NCBI RefSeq assembly: GCF_000023125.1
Contig: NC_013037.1
Coordinates: 2,046,001 to 2,110,000, forward strand
Reading direction: 5' to 3'
Source: Dyadobacter fermentans DSM 18053
GTDB lineage: Bacteria > Bacteroidota > Bacteroidia > Cytophagales > Spirosomataceae
DNA length: 64,000 nt
Shown here in pieces: positions 26,550-35,367 of the stretch. Position numbers and translations under genes: made by a program. The notes beneath the pieces were generated by a model. The model was not told where the DNA came from. It ran no database searches and was given only the letters and a program-made list of their open reading frames with translations. How positions within the stretch are numbered: the first letter of the stretch is position 1; each line of letters begins with the position of its first letter.

Positions 26550-29500
26550 TTAATAGTTAATGAGTAAGGAGAACAGGTAGGATCTTGTACCCGGGTTATC
26601 GAAATAATCCAGTCCCCGGCCGAGCGATACCTGCGTGTGGTTGGAATCGGGGTCTACACCGCGCACGCCCGTCCACAAAAACAGGTTCCGGCCCGACAGC
26701 CTGAACTCGATGGATTGCAGCTTGCTCGCTTTGCGGAAAGCTTCGGATTGCAGGGTATAGCCCAATGAAAGCTCCCGCAGCCTGGTCCAGCTGCCGTCCA
26801 CAACGAATTGCTCTTTCAAACCGCTGAAACCGCCTCCCAACGTCGTGTAATACGATTCGTCCAGCAGCACCTCACCCGCTCCAAGGTCGGCGATATTGCC
26901 CCGCACCGTCGTTCCGGCCGGTATCACATTGCCTCTGAAGTTTTTCAGGTCGCGCGTCAGCGTCACCTCTTTGCCTACGTCCTCGTGCGTACCGTGCGAG
27001 TACATTACGCCGCGCGTTCCCTCGAAAAAGTCGCCGCCCTGGAAGGTTTCAAACAGCAAGCCGAGCGAGAACGATTTGTACGAAAGATTTGCCCCGAAAC
27101 CACCTCTCCAATTCGGGTTAGGATCGCCGATTTTGGCATTGGCCGCATTCACCGTCGGGAATCCGTTGGCGTCGAAAATCTTGTTACCCTGGTCGTCGCG
27201 GGCATAATGGCCGCCCATAAACACGCCCACCGGCTGTCCTTCGAGCGCATTGATCGTCATGTAGCCGCTGATCCCGCCCACCTGCACGGCTGTGGCGCCG
27301 GCGAGGTCTGTTACCAGGCTGCGGTTTCTGTTTAAGTTAAAATTCAGGGAAAGGGTCAGGTCCTTACGTTTGAAAATGTCGTAGTTCAAATCAAAGTCGA
27401 TACCCTTGTTCTGCATAGTGCCGGCATTCTGGTAGGCACTTGAAAAGCCTGTCGAATTCGGTACGGGCACGGACAGCAGGAGGTCTTTCGTCCTGTTTTT
27501 ATAATAGGTGATTTCGGTGCGCAGCCGGTTACCCAAAAACCGGAGATCGGCGCCGACTTCGTATTCCGTTTTTCTTTCAGGGCGCAGCTGGTCGTTTCCA
27601 AAGTTGGCGCTTTGCAGGTATGAACCGTTTCCGTAAAGCGAGTTACCCGGCACGAAGAGCGTCCTGGTGCGGTAAGGCGCAGGCTGTGAACCCACCACGC
27701 CGTAGGAAGCCCGCAACTTCCCGAATGACAGCCAGTTGGCACGCTCGAAGAATTTCAGCTTCGTAAATTGCCAGGCCACGTCGCCGGAAGGATAGAAAAA
27801 CGTATTGTCGGAAGCTTCCCCGAAAGTAGATGCGGCTTCGCCGGCAAACGACAAATTCAAAAACAATGCATCATAAAACGACAAACCTAGTACCGAATAC
27901 GCCCTTGCGCTGCGGATGTAAGTTTTACCATTGTTCGGATTTTTATTGAGCGTCAATGCATTGGAAAAATTCCAGGGGCCGTCGGCGATGAGGAAATCGG
28001 ACATTTCGCCGCCCAGGTCGGAATATTTGCGGTCGTTCAGGTTGAATCCGGCGATGAGGTTGGCCGAGAAATTGGGGTTGAAATTGTGGGAATAACGTCC
28101 GATGAGGTCGTAGTTCAGCTGGTTTTCCAGGATATTCACTTCACCGTAGCGGCCATTCAGGTTCACGGCATCAGCCTGGGCGGAGTTGACGGGGAAATAG
28201 GTTTGTCTTACGTCCGAAGAATTATCGATCCCTACCCTGTTGATAATGTCAAATCCTTTCAGCGGCGTAATGGTCAGCTCGGCGCTACCGATAAACCGGT
28301 TGACGGAGTTCGGGTTTTTCTGCTCGATCATCGTCCACAACGGGTTGTTATACACCGGGTTGGAACTGTTTCCGAGGTAGTTGCGGTAAGAACGCTGGCG
28401 GTTTACGACCGGCGCGGCATTGGGGCCGGCATAGTAGTTACCCTTATAATCCGTGATGTCAAAATCGGGCGTCATCCGGTAATAGCCCAGCAGCATCCCC
28501 GCCGTGTTGTTCGATCGCTGTACGCGCTCCGAGCGGATCATCGCATAGGAAGCGTGGGTCGAAAGTTTAATAATGTCATTCAGCTTGCTTTCGATATTCA
28601 GGCGGATGGTGCTTCGCCGGTAGTCGCTGTTATGTCTGAAAACGCCCTTCTGGTAAACGTCGCTGAGGCTGAACATATAGTTGGAACTGGCACCGCCGCC
28701 GCTCAGGCTCAGGCTGTTGTCCATCGAATAGCCGTTCCTGAAAATCGCGTCATACTGATTATCGGCAAATACGTCGCGGGAATTCTTTTTGGTGATGGGA
28801 TAATAGCGGGTACCGGTTTGGTAACCTTCGAAAAACTCTCCCGACATGTTCACTTCGTCCGCACCGCCCGCTCTCGCAGCGATTTTATCCCCCCAGGCAT
28901 TGCCCGATGCGGGATTGAATTTTCCCTGATCGCCCTGCCCGAATGCGGTTTGCCGCTGATGGAAGCGGTTGATCTCATCCATTGAATAGCTGGATTTAAA
29001 CGAAATCCGCATCCGGTCGTTGAAAGAACCGCTTTTCGTCGTGATCACGATCACACCGTTGGCCGCCCGCGATCCCCAGAGCGCAGCCGCCGAAGCGCCT
29101 TTGAGCACCTGGATGGACGCGATATCGTCCGGATTAATGTCGTTCACCCGCGATTGCTGCACTACGCCGCGGATGTTCGTACCGCCGTGCACGGAGCTGT
29201 TGATCGGCACCCCATCCACAATATACAGCGGCTGCGATGAGCCCGACAATGTGCTCGCGCCGCGGATCTGCACAAACGAGCCGCCGCCCGGATCACTTCC
29301 CGACGACCGTCCGATGAACACGCCCGACGCTTTGCCAGCCATTTTGTTGAGCAGGCTGGTTTCGCCGGATGCCGCAATGCTCTTATCGGTAATTTTCGAA
29401 CTGGTCGATCCCAGCTTGTCGGCCGATTCCTTGAAACCCAGCGCCGTCACCACCACCGCGTCCAGCATTTTGACGTCCGCTTCCAGCACGACATCGAAGC

Positions 29501-30122
29501 TGGTCTGGCCGCCTACGGCTATTTCCTTTGTCATATACCCTACATAGGACAGGATCAGCGTCCCGTTTTCTTCCGGCACATCCAGCTCAAAAGCCCCGTC
29601 GACGTTGGTAAGCGTTCCCCGCTGGGAGCCTTTCAGCATAACACTCACACCCGGGAGCGCCTCGCCTGCCGCATCTTTCACCACGCCCCGGATTTTCCTG
29701 TCTGCCTGCGAGCTCGCGCCGTTAGGAAGCTCGGGCTGAGGGTCGCTTTTCGAGGGAGGTAAGGCTTTTTGCAGGATAATCTGCCTCCCTTGCAGCCGGT
29801 ACCGGATGCCCGATTTGATCAGCAGCTCGTCCAGCACGCCTGCCAGCGGCTGCTGATGCGCCGTTACGCTCACTTTTTGTTGGGCCGTAATGAGGGCGGA
29901 GTTGTAAGTAAAATGCACGTCCGCCAGCTTCTGAATCTGGTTAAGCACAGTGCGAAGCCCCTCATTCTCTGCCTGAATGCTGATTTTCTGGTTGAGCGCA
30001 TCCTGTGCACCGGCGGTCCGGGCGAGGGTCACGCCGGCAAACAGGACGGTCAGCAAAAACTGGTGTATGGTTATTCTCATTATTGTACGTGCCAGCCAAA
30101 GCGCTTGTCTTTGTTTTTTCAT
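26550..30122 (-). CDS. SusC/RagA TonB-dependent receptor with N-terminal STN signalling domain
   Basis: The ATG at 30122 (MKKQRQALWLARTIMRITIHQF) gives the usual N-terminus and signal sequence; the open frame extends further upstream. Domain order is: STN domain (QKISIQAENEGLRTVLNQIQK..., about 38-110), carboxypeptidase-like beta domain (IRGVVKDAAGEALPGVSVML), a TonB-box region (LDAVVVTALGF), a plug (QIRGASTLSGSSQPLYIVDG) and the barrel to the C-terminus. An STN domain passes a ligand signal to a FecR anti-sigma factor, and FecR and ECF sigma genes lie just upstream. The receptor thus probably controls its own expression on substrate binding. Confidence 0.95.
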   Translation of the reverse strand: MKKQRQALWLARTIMRITIHQFLLTVLFAGVTLARTAGAQDALNQKISIQAENEGLRTVLNQIQKLADVHFTYNSALITAQQKVSVTAHQQPLAGVLDELLIKSGIRYRLQGRQIILQKALPPSKSDPQPELPNGASSQADRKIRGVVKDAAGEALPGVSVMLKGSQRGTLTNVDGAFELDVPEENGTLILSYVGYMTKEIAVGGQTSFDVVLEADVKMLDAVVVTALGFKESADKLGSTSSKITDKSIAASGETSLLNKMAGKASGVFIGRSSGSDPGGGSFVQIRGASTLSGSSQPLYIVDGVPINSSVHGGTNIRGVVQQSRVNDINPDDIASIQVLKGASAAALWGSRAANGVIVITTKSGSFNDRMRISFKSSYSMDEINRFHQRQTAFGQGDQGKFNPASGNAWGDKIAARAGGADEVNMSGEFFEGYQTGTRYYPITKKNSRDVFADNQYDAIFRNGYSMDNSLSLSGGGASSNYMFSLSDVYQKGVFRHNSDYRRSTIRLNIESKLNDIIKLSTHASYAMIRSERVQRSNNTAGMLLGYYRMTPDFDITDYKGNYYAGPNAAPVVNRQRSYRNYLGNSSNPVYNNPLWTMIEQKNPNSVNRFIGSAELTITPLKGFDIINRVGIDNSSDVRQTYFPVNSAQADAVNLNGRYGEVNILENQLNYDLIGRYSHNFNPNFSANLIAGFNLNDRKYSDLGGEMSDFLIADGPWNFSNALTLNKNPNNGKTYIRSARAYSVLGLSFYDALFLNLSFAGEAASTFGEASDNTFFYPSGDVAWQFTKLKFFERANWLSFGKLRASYGVVGSQPAPYRTRTLFVPGNSLYGNGSYLQSANFGNDQLRPERKTEYEVGADLRFLGNRLRTEITYYKNRTKDLLLSVPVPNSTGFSSAYQNAGTMQNKGIDFDLNYDIFKRKDLTLSLNFNLNRNRSLVTDLAGATAVQVGGISGYMTINALEGQPVGVFMGGHYARDDQGNKIFDANGFPTVNAANAKIGDPNPNWRGGFGANLSYKSFSLGLLFETFQGGDFFEGTRGVMYSHGTHEDVGKEVTLTRDLKNFRGNVIPAGTTVRGNIADLGAGEVLLDESYYTTLGGGFSGLKEQFVVDGSWTRLRELSLGYTLQSEAFRKASKLQSIEFRLSGRNLFLWTGVRGVDPDSNHTQVSLGRGLDYFDNPGTRSYLFSLLINY

Positions 30123-30362
30123 AATTTTGATCGTTTTGTCGAAAACTTGATTAGGGTTGAAGGCAAAATGGTCCCGTTCATCTTCATCGAAGATTTGCAT
30201 GTTTACAGGCCTGCAAATGGGACGGGAGCGGGTTGGTGGTGGCGCAAACACCGCCAGCCCTTTTTTCGAAATCGTCGGAAGAGGTTTAGTTCATAGGCAA
30301 TGGAGGATTAGGTTAAAGGGTCAGTCAGAATTTCTTTCGGTATATCAAATATTTCTTCCGGC

Positions 30363-31460
30363 TTAAATGCCGCATCCGTCACCGGAGATCACGATGCCGC
30401 CCATCGTCGGCTCGTAATGCGCGCCGATCGCCTGACAAATGCTGTTGATCCGTTCCACGAGCGTTTCCCCACGGAACGAAGTGATAATGCGGCATTCGCC
30501 CAGCAAGCGCTCGTCGAACCGGATTTTGATGCCGTAAATGCTTTCCAGCTCTTTAAATACCTCTGTCACAGGCGCATCCACAAATACCTGCTCGCGCAAG
30601 TCGGTGCCCTGGGCCACCACGCCGAGGTCGGTGAGATGTGCTTTTTCCAATAAGTGATTGGTGCGATCGAAAACGACCTGCTCGTGCATGGTGAGCATTA
30701 CACCGGGAATGGGCTGTGTGTCAGTAGTTTTGGGAAGATTAAATTCTTCAACCCTGTGAACGGATACCTTTCCGCTTTTTACACTCACTTTCACCTGCTT
30801 GTCGCCCGGGAGGGCAGTTACGCGGAAGCGCGTTCCCCATACCCTGGTCACCGTTTCTCCGGCGTACACCAGGAACGGTTTGCCGTCGTGCGCCACTTCG
30901 AAGAATGCATCGCCGGTGAGGGTTACCTTGCGGCTGTCGCCGGAGAATGTTTCGGGAAACTGCAAGGCGCTTCCCGGGAAAAGGGTTACAATGCTGCTGT
31001 CGCTCAGCATGAGCGTCTGGATGTGCGGCGTATTATTGTTTCGGGAAAGCGTGCGGCTGGCTGCCTGTGCGCCGGGTTCGCCGCTGCGAAGCGGTTTCCA
31101 GTCATGGCGGTAGCTCCACAATGCAAACCCCAATGCGGCCACGAGCACCGCCGCCGCGCGCCACCAGTAGTGGAGGAATGCGGGTTTGGCAGGCCGGGGT
31201 GCATCTTCCAGCTCATCGAGCCTTCCCACGAGCTGCCCTACCCGATGCGCCACTTCCTCCTGGGAAAGCTGCGTGTGATAGCGCTGTTCCAATGCGATCA
31301 CGATCATCCGCGCCTTTTCGTACCGGTCGCGCTGGTCGGGGCTGGCGGCTGCCCACGATTGCCAGAATGCAGCCGACTCGCGGTCGGGGTTCAGGATCGC
31401 ATGCCGGAAATAATCGTCCCGGGCCAGCTCTTCAATGGTGTAGGCACTGTAATCGTACAT
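30363..31460 (-). CDS. FecR-type anti-sigma factor
   Basis: The 365-residue protein has an N-terminal cytoplasmic helical domain (MYDYSAYTIEELARDDYFRHAI), a single membrane helix (YWWRAAAVLVAALGFALWSY, about 93-112) and a periplasmic FecR domain with TLMLSDSSIVTLFPGSALQFP, VTLTGDAFFEVAHDGKPFLVYAG and a C-terminal domain containing EVFKELESIYGIKIRFDE. It receives the signal from the STN domain of the next gene product and controls the ECF sigma factor encoded just upstream. Confidence 0.94.
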   Translation of the reverse strand: MYDYSAYTIEELARDDYFRHAILNPDRESAAFWQSWAAASPDQRDRYEKARMIVIALEQRYHTQLSQEEVAHRVGQLVGRLDELEDAPRPAKPAFLHYWWRAAAVLVAALGFALWSYRHDWKPLRSGEPGAQAASRTLSRNNNTPHIQTLMLSDSSIVTLFPGSALQFPETFSGDSRKVTLTGDAFFEVAHDGKPFLVYAGETVTRVWGTRFRVTALPGDKQVKVSVKSGKVSVHRVEEFNLPKTTDTQPIPGVMLTMHEQVVFDRTNHLLEKAHLTDLGVVAQGTDLREQVFVDAPVTEVFKELESIYGIKIRFDERLLGECRIITSFRGETLVERINSICQAIGAHYEPTMGGIVISGDGCGI

Positions 31461-31619
31461 GGGCAGCGGACATCAGTAAGGTGAAATGTGTCGTCGACCC
31501 GTGCGTCTGCATCTTAGGGTCACCTTATAGTCCGCATTGCCGCATGACATACCCAGCAGAATTCAAAAATTTTTTAAAAACTTTATATAAACCGCAAAAC
31601 CGGCTCAAAAAGGGGGATT

Positions 31620-32225
31620 TTATTGAGGAGAAAATAGAAAAATGAAGGAGATCAGGAAAGCGATCGTCCAGCTTTCCTTTAATTTTTTGAGGGTGCGGTG
31701 GAGCAGATTAGCCACACTCTGGCGCGTGAGGCCCATAATTCCGGAAATCTCGTCGAATTCCAGCCCCTGGTAGAAGCGCAGGTAAACGATTTCCTGCTGG
31801 CGGGTGGTAAGTGTTTCCAAAACAGCGCTCAGCTGCCTGATCTGCGCTGTTTCCTCTTCATTCAAAACAATCTGCGACTCGATCGAAATATCCGCTCCGG
31901 CGACAAACTGCACGTCCTGCGGCTGCTTGAAACGCCGGAGCCGAATGCTTTCCTTGAAGATCTTGTTGCGAAGCGCCCGGAGCAGGTAGGTTTTAACAAA
32001 ATCGGTTTTGGACAAAAACGCACGCCGCTCCCACAGTTCAAGAAAAAGCTCCTGAATGCAGTCCGACACGAAATCTTCATCGTTATTCAGATTCAGCCCG
32101 TAATTATAAAGCAGCTGATAATAATGCAGCGCAATCTGCCCGAACGCTTCTTTATCGCCCGCCCTGAATTTGTCCCACAACACCTCGTGCGAAACCGGCT
32201 GCGCTATGTGGATCGTATCGTTCAA
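31620..32225 (-). CDS. ECF-type RNA polymerase sigma factor
   Basis: The 201-residue protein has region 2 (DKFRAGDKEAFGQIALHYYQLL, DCIQELFLELWERR) and region 4 (LTTRQQEIVYLRFYQGLEFDEISGIMGLTRQSVANLLHRTLKKLK). The only in-frame start after an upstream stop is TTG at 32223-32225, so initiation is likely weak. A hydrophobic C-terminal tail (IAFLISFIFLF) is a feature of several Bacteroidota ECF sigmas. With FecR and the STN receptor it forms a trans-envelope regulatory circuit. Confidence 0.92.
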   Translation of the reverse strand: MNDTIHIAQPVSHEVLWDKFRAGDKEAFGQIALHYYQLLYNYGLNLNNDEDFVSDCIQELFLELWERRAFLSKTDFVKTYLLRALRNKIFKESIRLRRFKQPQDVQFVAGADISIESQIVLNEEETAQIRQLSAVLETLTTRQQEIVYLRFYQGLEFDEISGIMGLTRQSVANLLHRTLKKLKESWTIAFLISFIFLFSPQ

Positions 32226-32245
32226 GGGCTCGGGGGTTTAATGCA

Positions 32246-33070
32246 TTATGCCACGTTCTCTACCATTTCAAGCTTGGCTTTCACCAGTTCGGTGATTTTG
32301 CAGGTGGCTCTCGGGAACACCTTCCGGAGGTCGATATCCTCGTTATAGGTGAGTTCGTTTTTGAGGGAAGCCATGAAAATGTTCTTGATCTCGGTCGCCA
32401 GGTTCACCTTGCAGATGCCGTTTGAAATAGCGCGCTGCACCTGGTCGTGCGGGACGCCCGAGCTGCCGTGCAGCACGAGGGTAGCGGCTGTTTTTTCGGC
32501 AATACGCCGGAGCAGGTCGATGTCCAGCTTCGGTTCCTGCTTGTAGAAGCCATGCGCCGTGCCGATCGCCACCGCTAATGCGTCCACGCCCGTTTCTTCT
32601 ACAAACGCCGCCGCTTCGTCGGGCTGGGTGAAGCCGGTACTCTCGTGCGACTGGCCCAGTTTGGCTACATACCCGAGCTCCGCTTCTACGTGTACATCAT
32701 ACCGTTTGGCACGCTCGACGACCTCGCGGGTGAGGCGCACATTCTCTTCGAACGACAGCTCGCTGCCGTCGATCATCACCGAGTCGAAGCCCGCGTCGAG
32801 GCAGCGCTGCACCAGCTCCACCGAGCCGCCGTGGTCGAGGTGTATCCATCCTTCCACGCCGAACTCTTCCAGGCCGTTGCGTCCCAGGTTGACGGCCGTT
32901 TTCAGGCCCATATAGTCGATCGAGCTTTGCGTTAGTTGGAGGATCAGCGGCTGCTTCATGTCCGCAGCCGCCTGCAACACGCCGTGAAGGGTTTCCAGGT
33001 CGTAGTAATTGGTGGCCAGCAAGCCTTTTTTGAGCTGCGTCAGTTGCCTTAGTTTATCTTTCAGTTTCAT
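32246..33070 (-). CDS. Class II ketose-bisphosphate aldolase (tagatose/fructose type)
   Basis: The 274-residue zinc aldolase has the class II pattern: LLATNYYDLETLHGVLQAA, zinc ligands in WIHLDHGGS and VLHGSSGVP, catalytic Asp in LDHG and the phosphate-binding segments GTAHG and KVNLAT. Substrate could be tagatose-1,6- or fructose-1,6-bisphosphate. The neighbours (PfkB kinase and AgaS-type isomerase) favour tagatose-1,6-bisphosphate. Its ATG overlaps the kinase stop (33067-33070), indicating coupled translation. It would yield dihydroxyacetone phosphate and glyceraldehyde-3-phosphate. Confidence 0.9.
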   Translation of the reverse strand: MKLKDKLRQLTQLKKGLLATNYYDLETLHGVLQAAADMKQPLILQLTQSSIDYMGLKTAVNLGRNGLEEFGVEGWIHLDHGGSVELVQRCLDAGFDSVMIDGSELSFEENVRLTREVVERAKRYDVHVEAELGYVAKLGQSHESTGFTQPDEAAAFVEETGVDALAVAIGTAHGFYKQEPKLDIDLLRRIAEKTAATLVLHGSSGVPHDQVQRAISNGICKVNLATEIKNIFMASLKNELTYNEDIDLRKVFPRATCKITELVKAKLEMVENVA

Positions 33071-34026
33071 GGAAGGCTTAATTCTATTCCCCAGAGTTCT
33101 TGAATATGTTCGCTTAGCTGTTGGCGGTTATCGAATGCGCCGGTGCCCCCGGCGGCTGTGGTGTTGAGCGCGCCCATGAGGTTGCCCTCGCGGAGGCATT
33201 CTTCGAGGCCCGCGCCGGTCATGTATTTGCGGATAAATCCGGCATTGAAAGAGTCGCCCGCGCCGATGGCATCCACAAACTGCTTTCCTTCGAAGGCGGG
33301 CGCCATCATCTGCTGGTCGCCGCGCACGCCCATACTGCCTTTGCTGCCCATTTTGAGGGCGAGCGTATTCAGGTAAGGTCTTATTTCTTCCAGGGCGCTA
33401 TTTATCGACTCGGCGCCCGTCAAAGCCAGCAATTCCGATTCGTTGGGCATAAACACATCCACATAAGGCAGGCAGCGGGCGTAGTCGAATGCCCATTGCT
33501 CGGCCGGGTCCCATTGCAGGTCGAGGGAGGTGGTCATACCGGCGGCTTTGGCGCGGATGAGCAGCTGTTCGATGTCCCTGAGGATGCCCTGTTGGAGAAA
33601 TACGCTCGATACATGCAGGTGCTGGTAAGCCGAGGGTGTTTCAAATGGGATATCGTGGAGGGTCAATGCATGCATGGCGCCGGGAAAGGTCACATTGGCG
33701 CGGTCCTGGCCGTAGCTCATCACGATGGTACAGCCGGTTTTCTGGCCGGGGATTTGCTTTACGCGCGCACAGTTCACCGATTTGCGTTCCAGCTCGCGGA
33801 GGATGAACCCGCCGAAATCGTCGTCCCCGACCACCCCGCAAAACGTGGTGTCCACGCCCAGCGCGGCGCTGTTGGCCGCCATAATGGCCGAGGAGCTGCC
33901 GAGGCACACATTCATTTCATCGGCGATCGTCTCTTTGCCCAACTGCGGGAAAGCGTGGATCTGGTTTAAGATAAGGTCGACGTTAAGTTCTCCTACGACG
34001 AGTAGTTTTCCGTTTGACATGTTCAT
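33067..34026 (-). CDS. PfkB-family sugar kinase, probable tagatose-6-phosphate kinase
   Basis: The 319-residue ribokinase-fold enzyme has the N-terminal LLVVGELNVDLILNQ and the catalytic motif DAIGAGDSFNAGF, with the base Asp in GAGDS. Specificity cannot be read from sequence. Between an AgaS-type isomerase and a ketose-bisphosphate aldolase, the missing reaction is tagatose-6-phosphate to tagatose-1,6-bisphosphate. It overlaps both neighbours by ATGA (33067-33070 and 34023-34026). A second ATG lies six bases inside. Other PfkB sugar specificities are possible. Confidence 0.82.
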   Translation of the reverse strand: MNMSNGKLLVVGELNVDLILNQIHAFPQLGKETIADEMNVCLGSSSAIMAANSAALGVDTTFCGVVGDDDFGGFILRELERKSVNCARVKQIPGQKTGCTIVMSYGQDRANVTFPGAMHALTLHDIPFETPSAYQHLHVSSVFLQQGILRDIEQLLIRAKAAGMTTSLDLQWDPAEQWAFDYARCLPYVDVFMPNESELLALTGAESINSALEEIRPYLNTLALKMGSKGSMGVRGDQQMMAPAFEGKQFVDAIGAGDSFNAGFIRKYMTGAGLEECLREGNLMGALNTTAAGGTGAFDNRQQLSEHIQELWGIELSLP

Positions 34027-35177
34027 TCCTGATAAATGTTCACCCCCTGCACCACCCGGCTGATCGAGCCGGAAGTGGATGGGCTGTCGGGGTCGATACC
34101 GGCATGCAGGGCGCTGTAATAGCCCAGCAGCTGGCCCACGAGCGTCGCCGCGATCATCTGATAGGCATTGTCGGGATCGATCTCGGGCACGATGCGGCTG
34201 CTATGCGGCAATGCCAGTTCCTCCGCACCGCCGATTTGCAGCGACTCGATGCCCCGCGCGTCCCGCCCGATCTCTCCGGCCAGGTCGCGCTCGTAGCGCA
34301 TCACGTGCGGGTTTCTCGAAAACAGGTACACGATCAATGTATTTTCATTCACAAATGCCCGCGGCCCGTGCCGGAAACCGAGGAAGGAATCCGACATGCA
34401 TACCTGCCTGCCGTCCGTCAGTTCGAGCAGTTTCAAATGGCATTCCCGCGCAATGCCGAGCATTTCGCCCGACCCCAGGAACACCACCCGCTCGAAACCT
34501 TTCAATACCAGGCTTTCCAGAAGAAACTGGTTTTCCAGAATCAGTTTCCCCTGTTCGACGATCCGCTGTACTTTCGGGAATTCGCTCTTAATATCGGCGG
34601 CGTGGGCCACGAGGAGCACGCTGAGCAGCATACAGGTAAAACTGCTTGTCATGGCGAGGCTTTTGTCGTTCGTGGCCTCGGGCAGAACGATGCAATATGC
34701 TTTGTCAGGGTTGACCGCGGCGGTACCGGCCAGTGCGCCTTCACCGTTGCAGGTGATGATGAGGTGATATATCTCGTCGCAGCAGGCATTGGCCAGCCGC
34801 ACCGATTCCACACTCTCGGGACTGTTGCCCGACCGTGCGAATGAAATCAGCAGCGTGGGTACGGGCCGGATAAAGACCGTATCGGGCTGCGTGACGATTT
34901 CCGTCGTCGGCACCGCCTGCACGGGTCTGCGCCAGGCTTTCTGCAAGGTTCCCTGCGCCGCGTCCCCGATAAAGCCCGAGGTGCCCGCGCCGGTAAGAAT
35001 TACCCGCACATTGCCTTTTTCCAAAACCGGCCGTAAAAAGCCTTCGATCGCCGCACTTTGGCCGCTGATCAGGTCATATACTTCCTCCCAGAGTGCGGGT
35101 TGCGACAATATTTCTCTTCGCGTGTGTATATCTCCGCTGGTTTCGGGCTCGTCCGTCCCATTTTTGATTTGGTTCAT
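34023..35177 (-). CDS. agaS: AgaS-type SIS-domain aldose/ketose isomerase-deaminase
   Basis: About 384 residues from the ATG at 35177 (a GTG lies six bases upstream). It has two SIS domains: one begins VRVILTGAGTSGFIGDAA with LLISFARSGNSPESVESV, the other has RVVFLGSGEMLGIARECHLK and SDSFLGFRHGPRAFVNENT. AgaS converts galactosamine-6-phosphate to tagatose-6-phosphate with release of ammonia. GlmS/NagB-like SIS enzymes are alternatives, but the FLGFRHGPRAF block and the tagatose-type kinase and aldolase support AgaS. It is the first gene of the minus-strand operon, whose promoter region (35178-35367) contains the shared motif. Confidence 0.85.
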   Translation of the reverse strand: MNQIKNGTDEPETSGDIHTRREILSQPALWEEVYDLISGQSAAIEGFLRPVLEKGNVRVILTGAGTSGFIGDAAQGTLQKAWRRPVQAVPTTEIVTQPDTVFIRPVPTLLISFARSGNSPESVESVRLANACCDEIYHLIITCNGEGALAGTAAVNPDKAYCIVLPEATNDKSLAMTSSFTCMLLSVLLVAHAADIKSEFPKVQRIVEQGKLILENQFLLESLVLKGFERVVFLGSGEMLGIARECHLKLLELTDGRQVCMSDSFLGFRHGPRAFVNENTLIVYLFSRNPHVMRYERDLAGEIGRDARGIESLQIGGAEELALPHSSRIVPEIDPDNAYQMIAATLVGQLLGYYSALHAGIDPDSPSTSGSISRVVQGVNIYQE

Positions 35178-35210
35178 TCCCACAAATTCAGAGGGTGGTA
35201 GTTAGGAAAA

Positions 35211-35291
35211 TTTGAAAGTAAGATCAATGGCGATTCAAATTAAACATCATAAAACGAAAGTAAAAAATATTACTAAACCTTTCTTTTAATT
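35211..35291. promoter_or_regulatory. Candidate operator cluster between agaS and the S9 peptidase gene
   Basis: The divergent intergenic region has GAAAGTAA-type repeats: TTTGAAAGTAA (35211-35221), AAACGAAAGT (35252-35261, ACTTTCGTTT on the minus strand) and AACCTTTCTTTTAATT (35276-35291). The same sequences recur upstream of the SusC gene at 53.6 kb and, in shorter form, upstream of 38345. On the minus strand ACTTTCGTTT is followed 9 bases later by TAATTTG, close to the Bacteroidota -7 box. A DeoR-family regulator encoded at 48.4 kb is the leading candidate to bind here. Confidence 0.45.
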
Positions 35292-35367
35292 TATTTAATC
35301 TTACCCCTATCTTGCGAGAAATATTTTGGTGTATTTTAAGGTGACCACCAGCTCCTAACCCGCTTTT

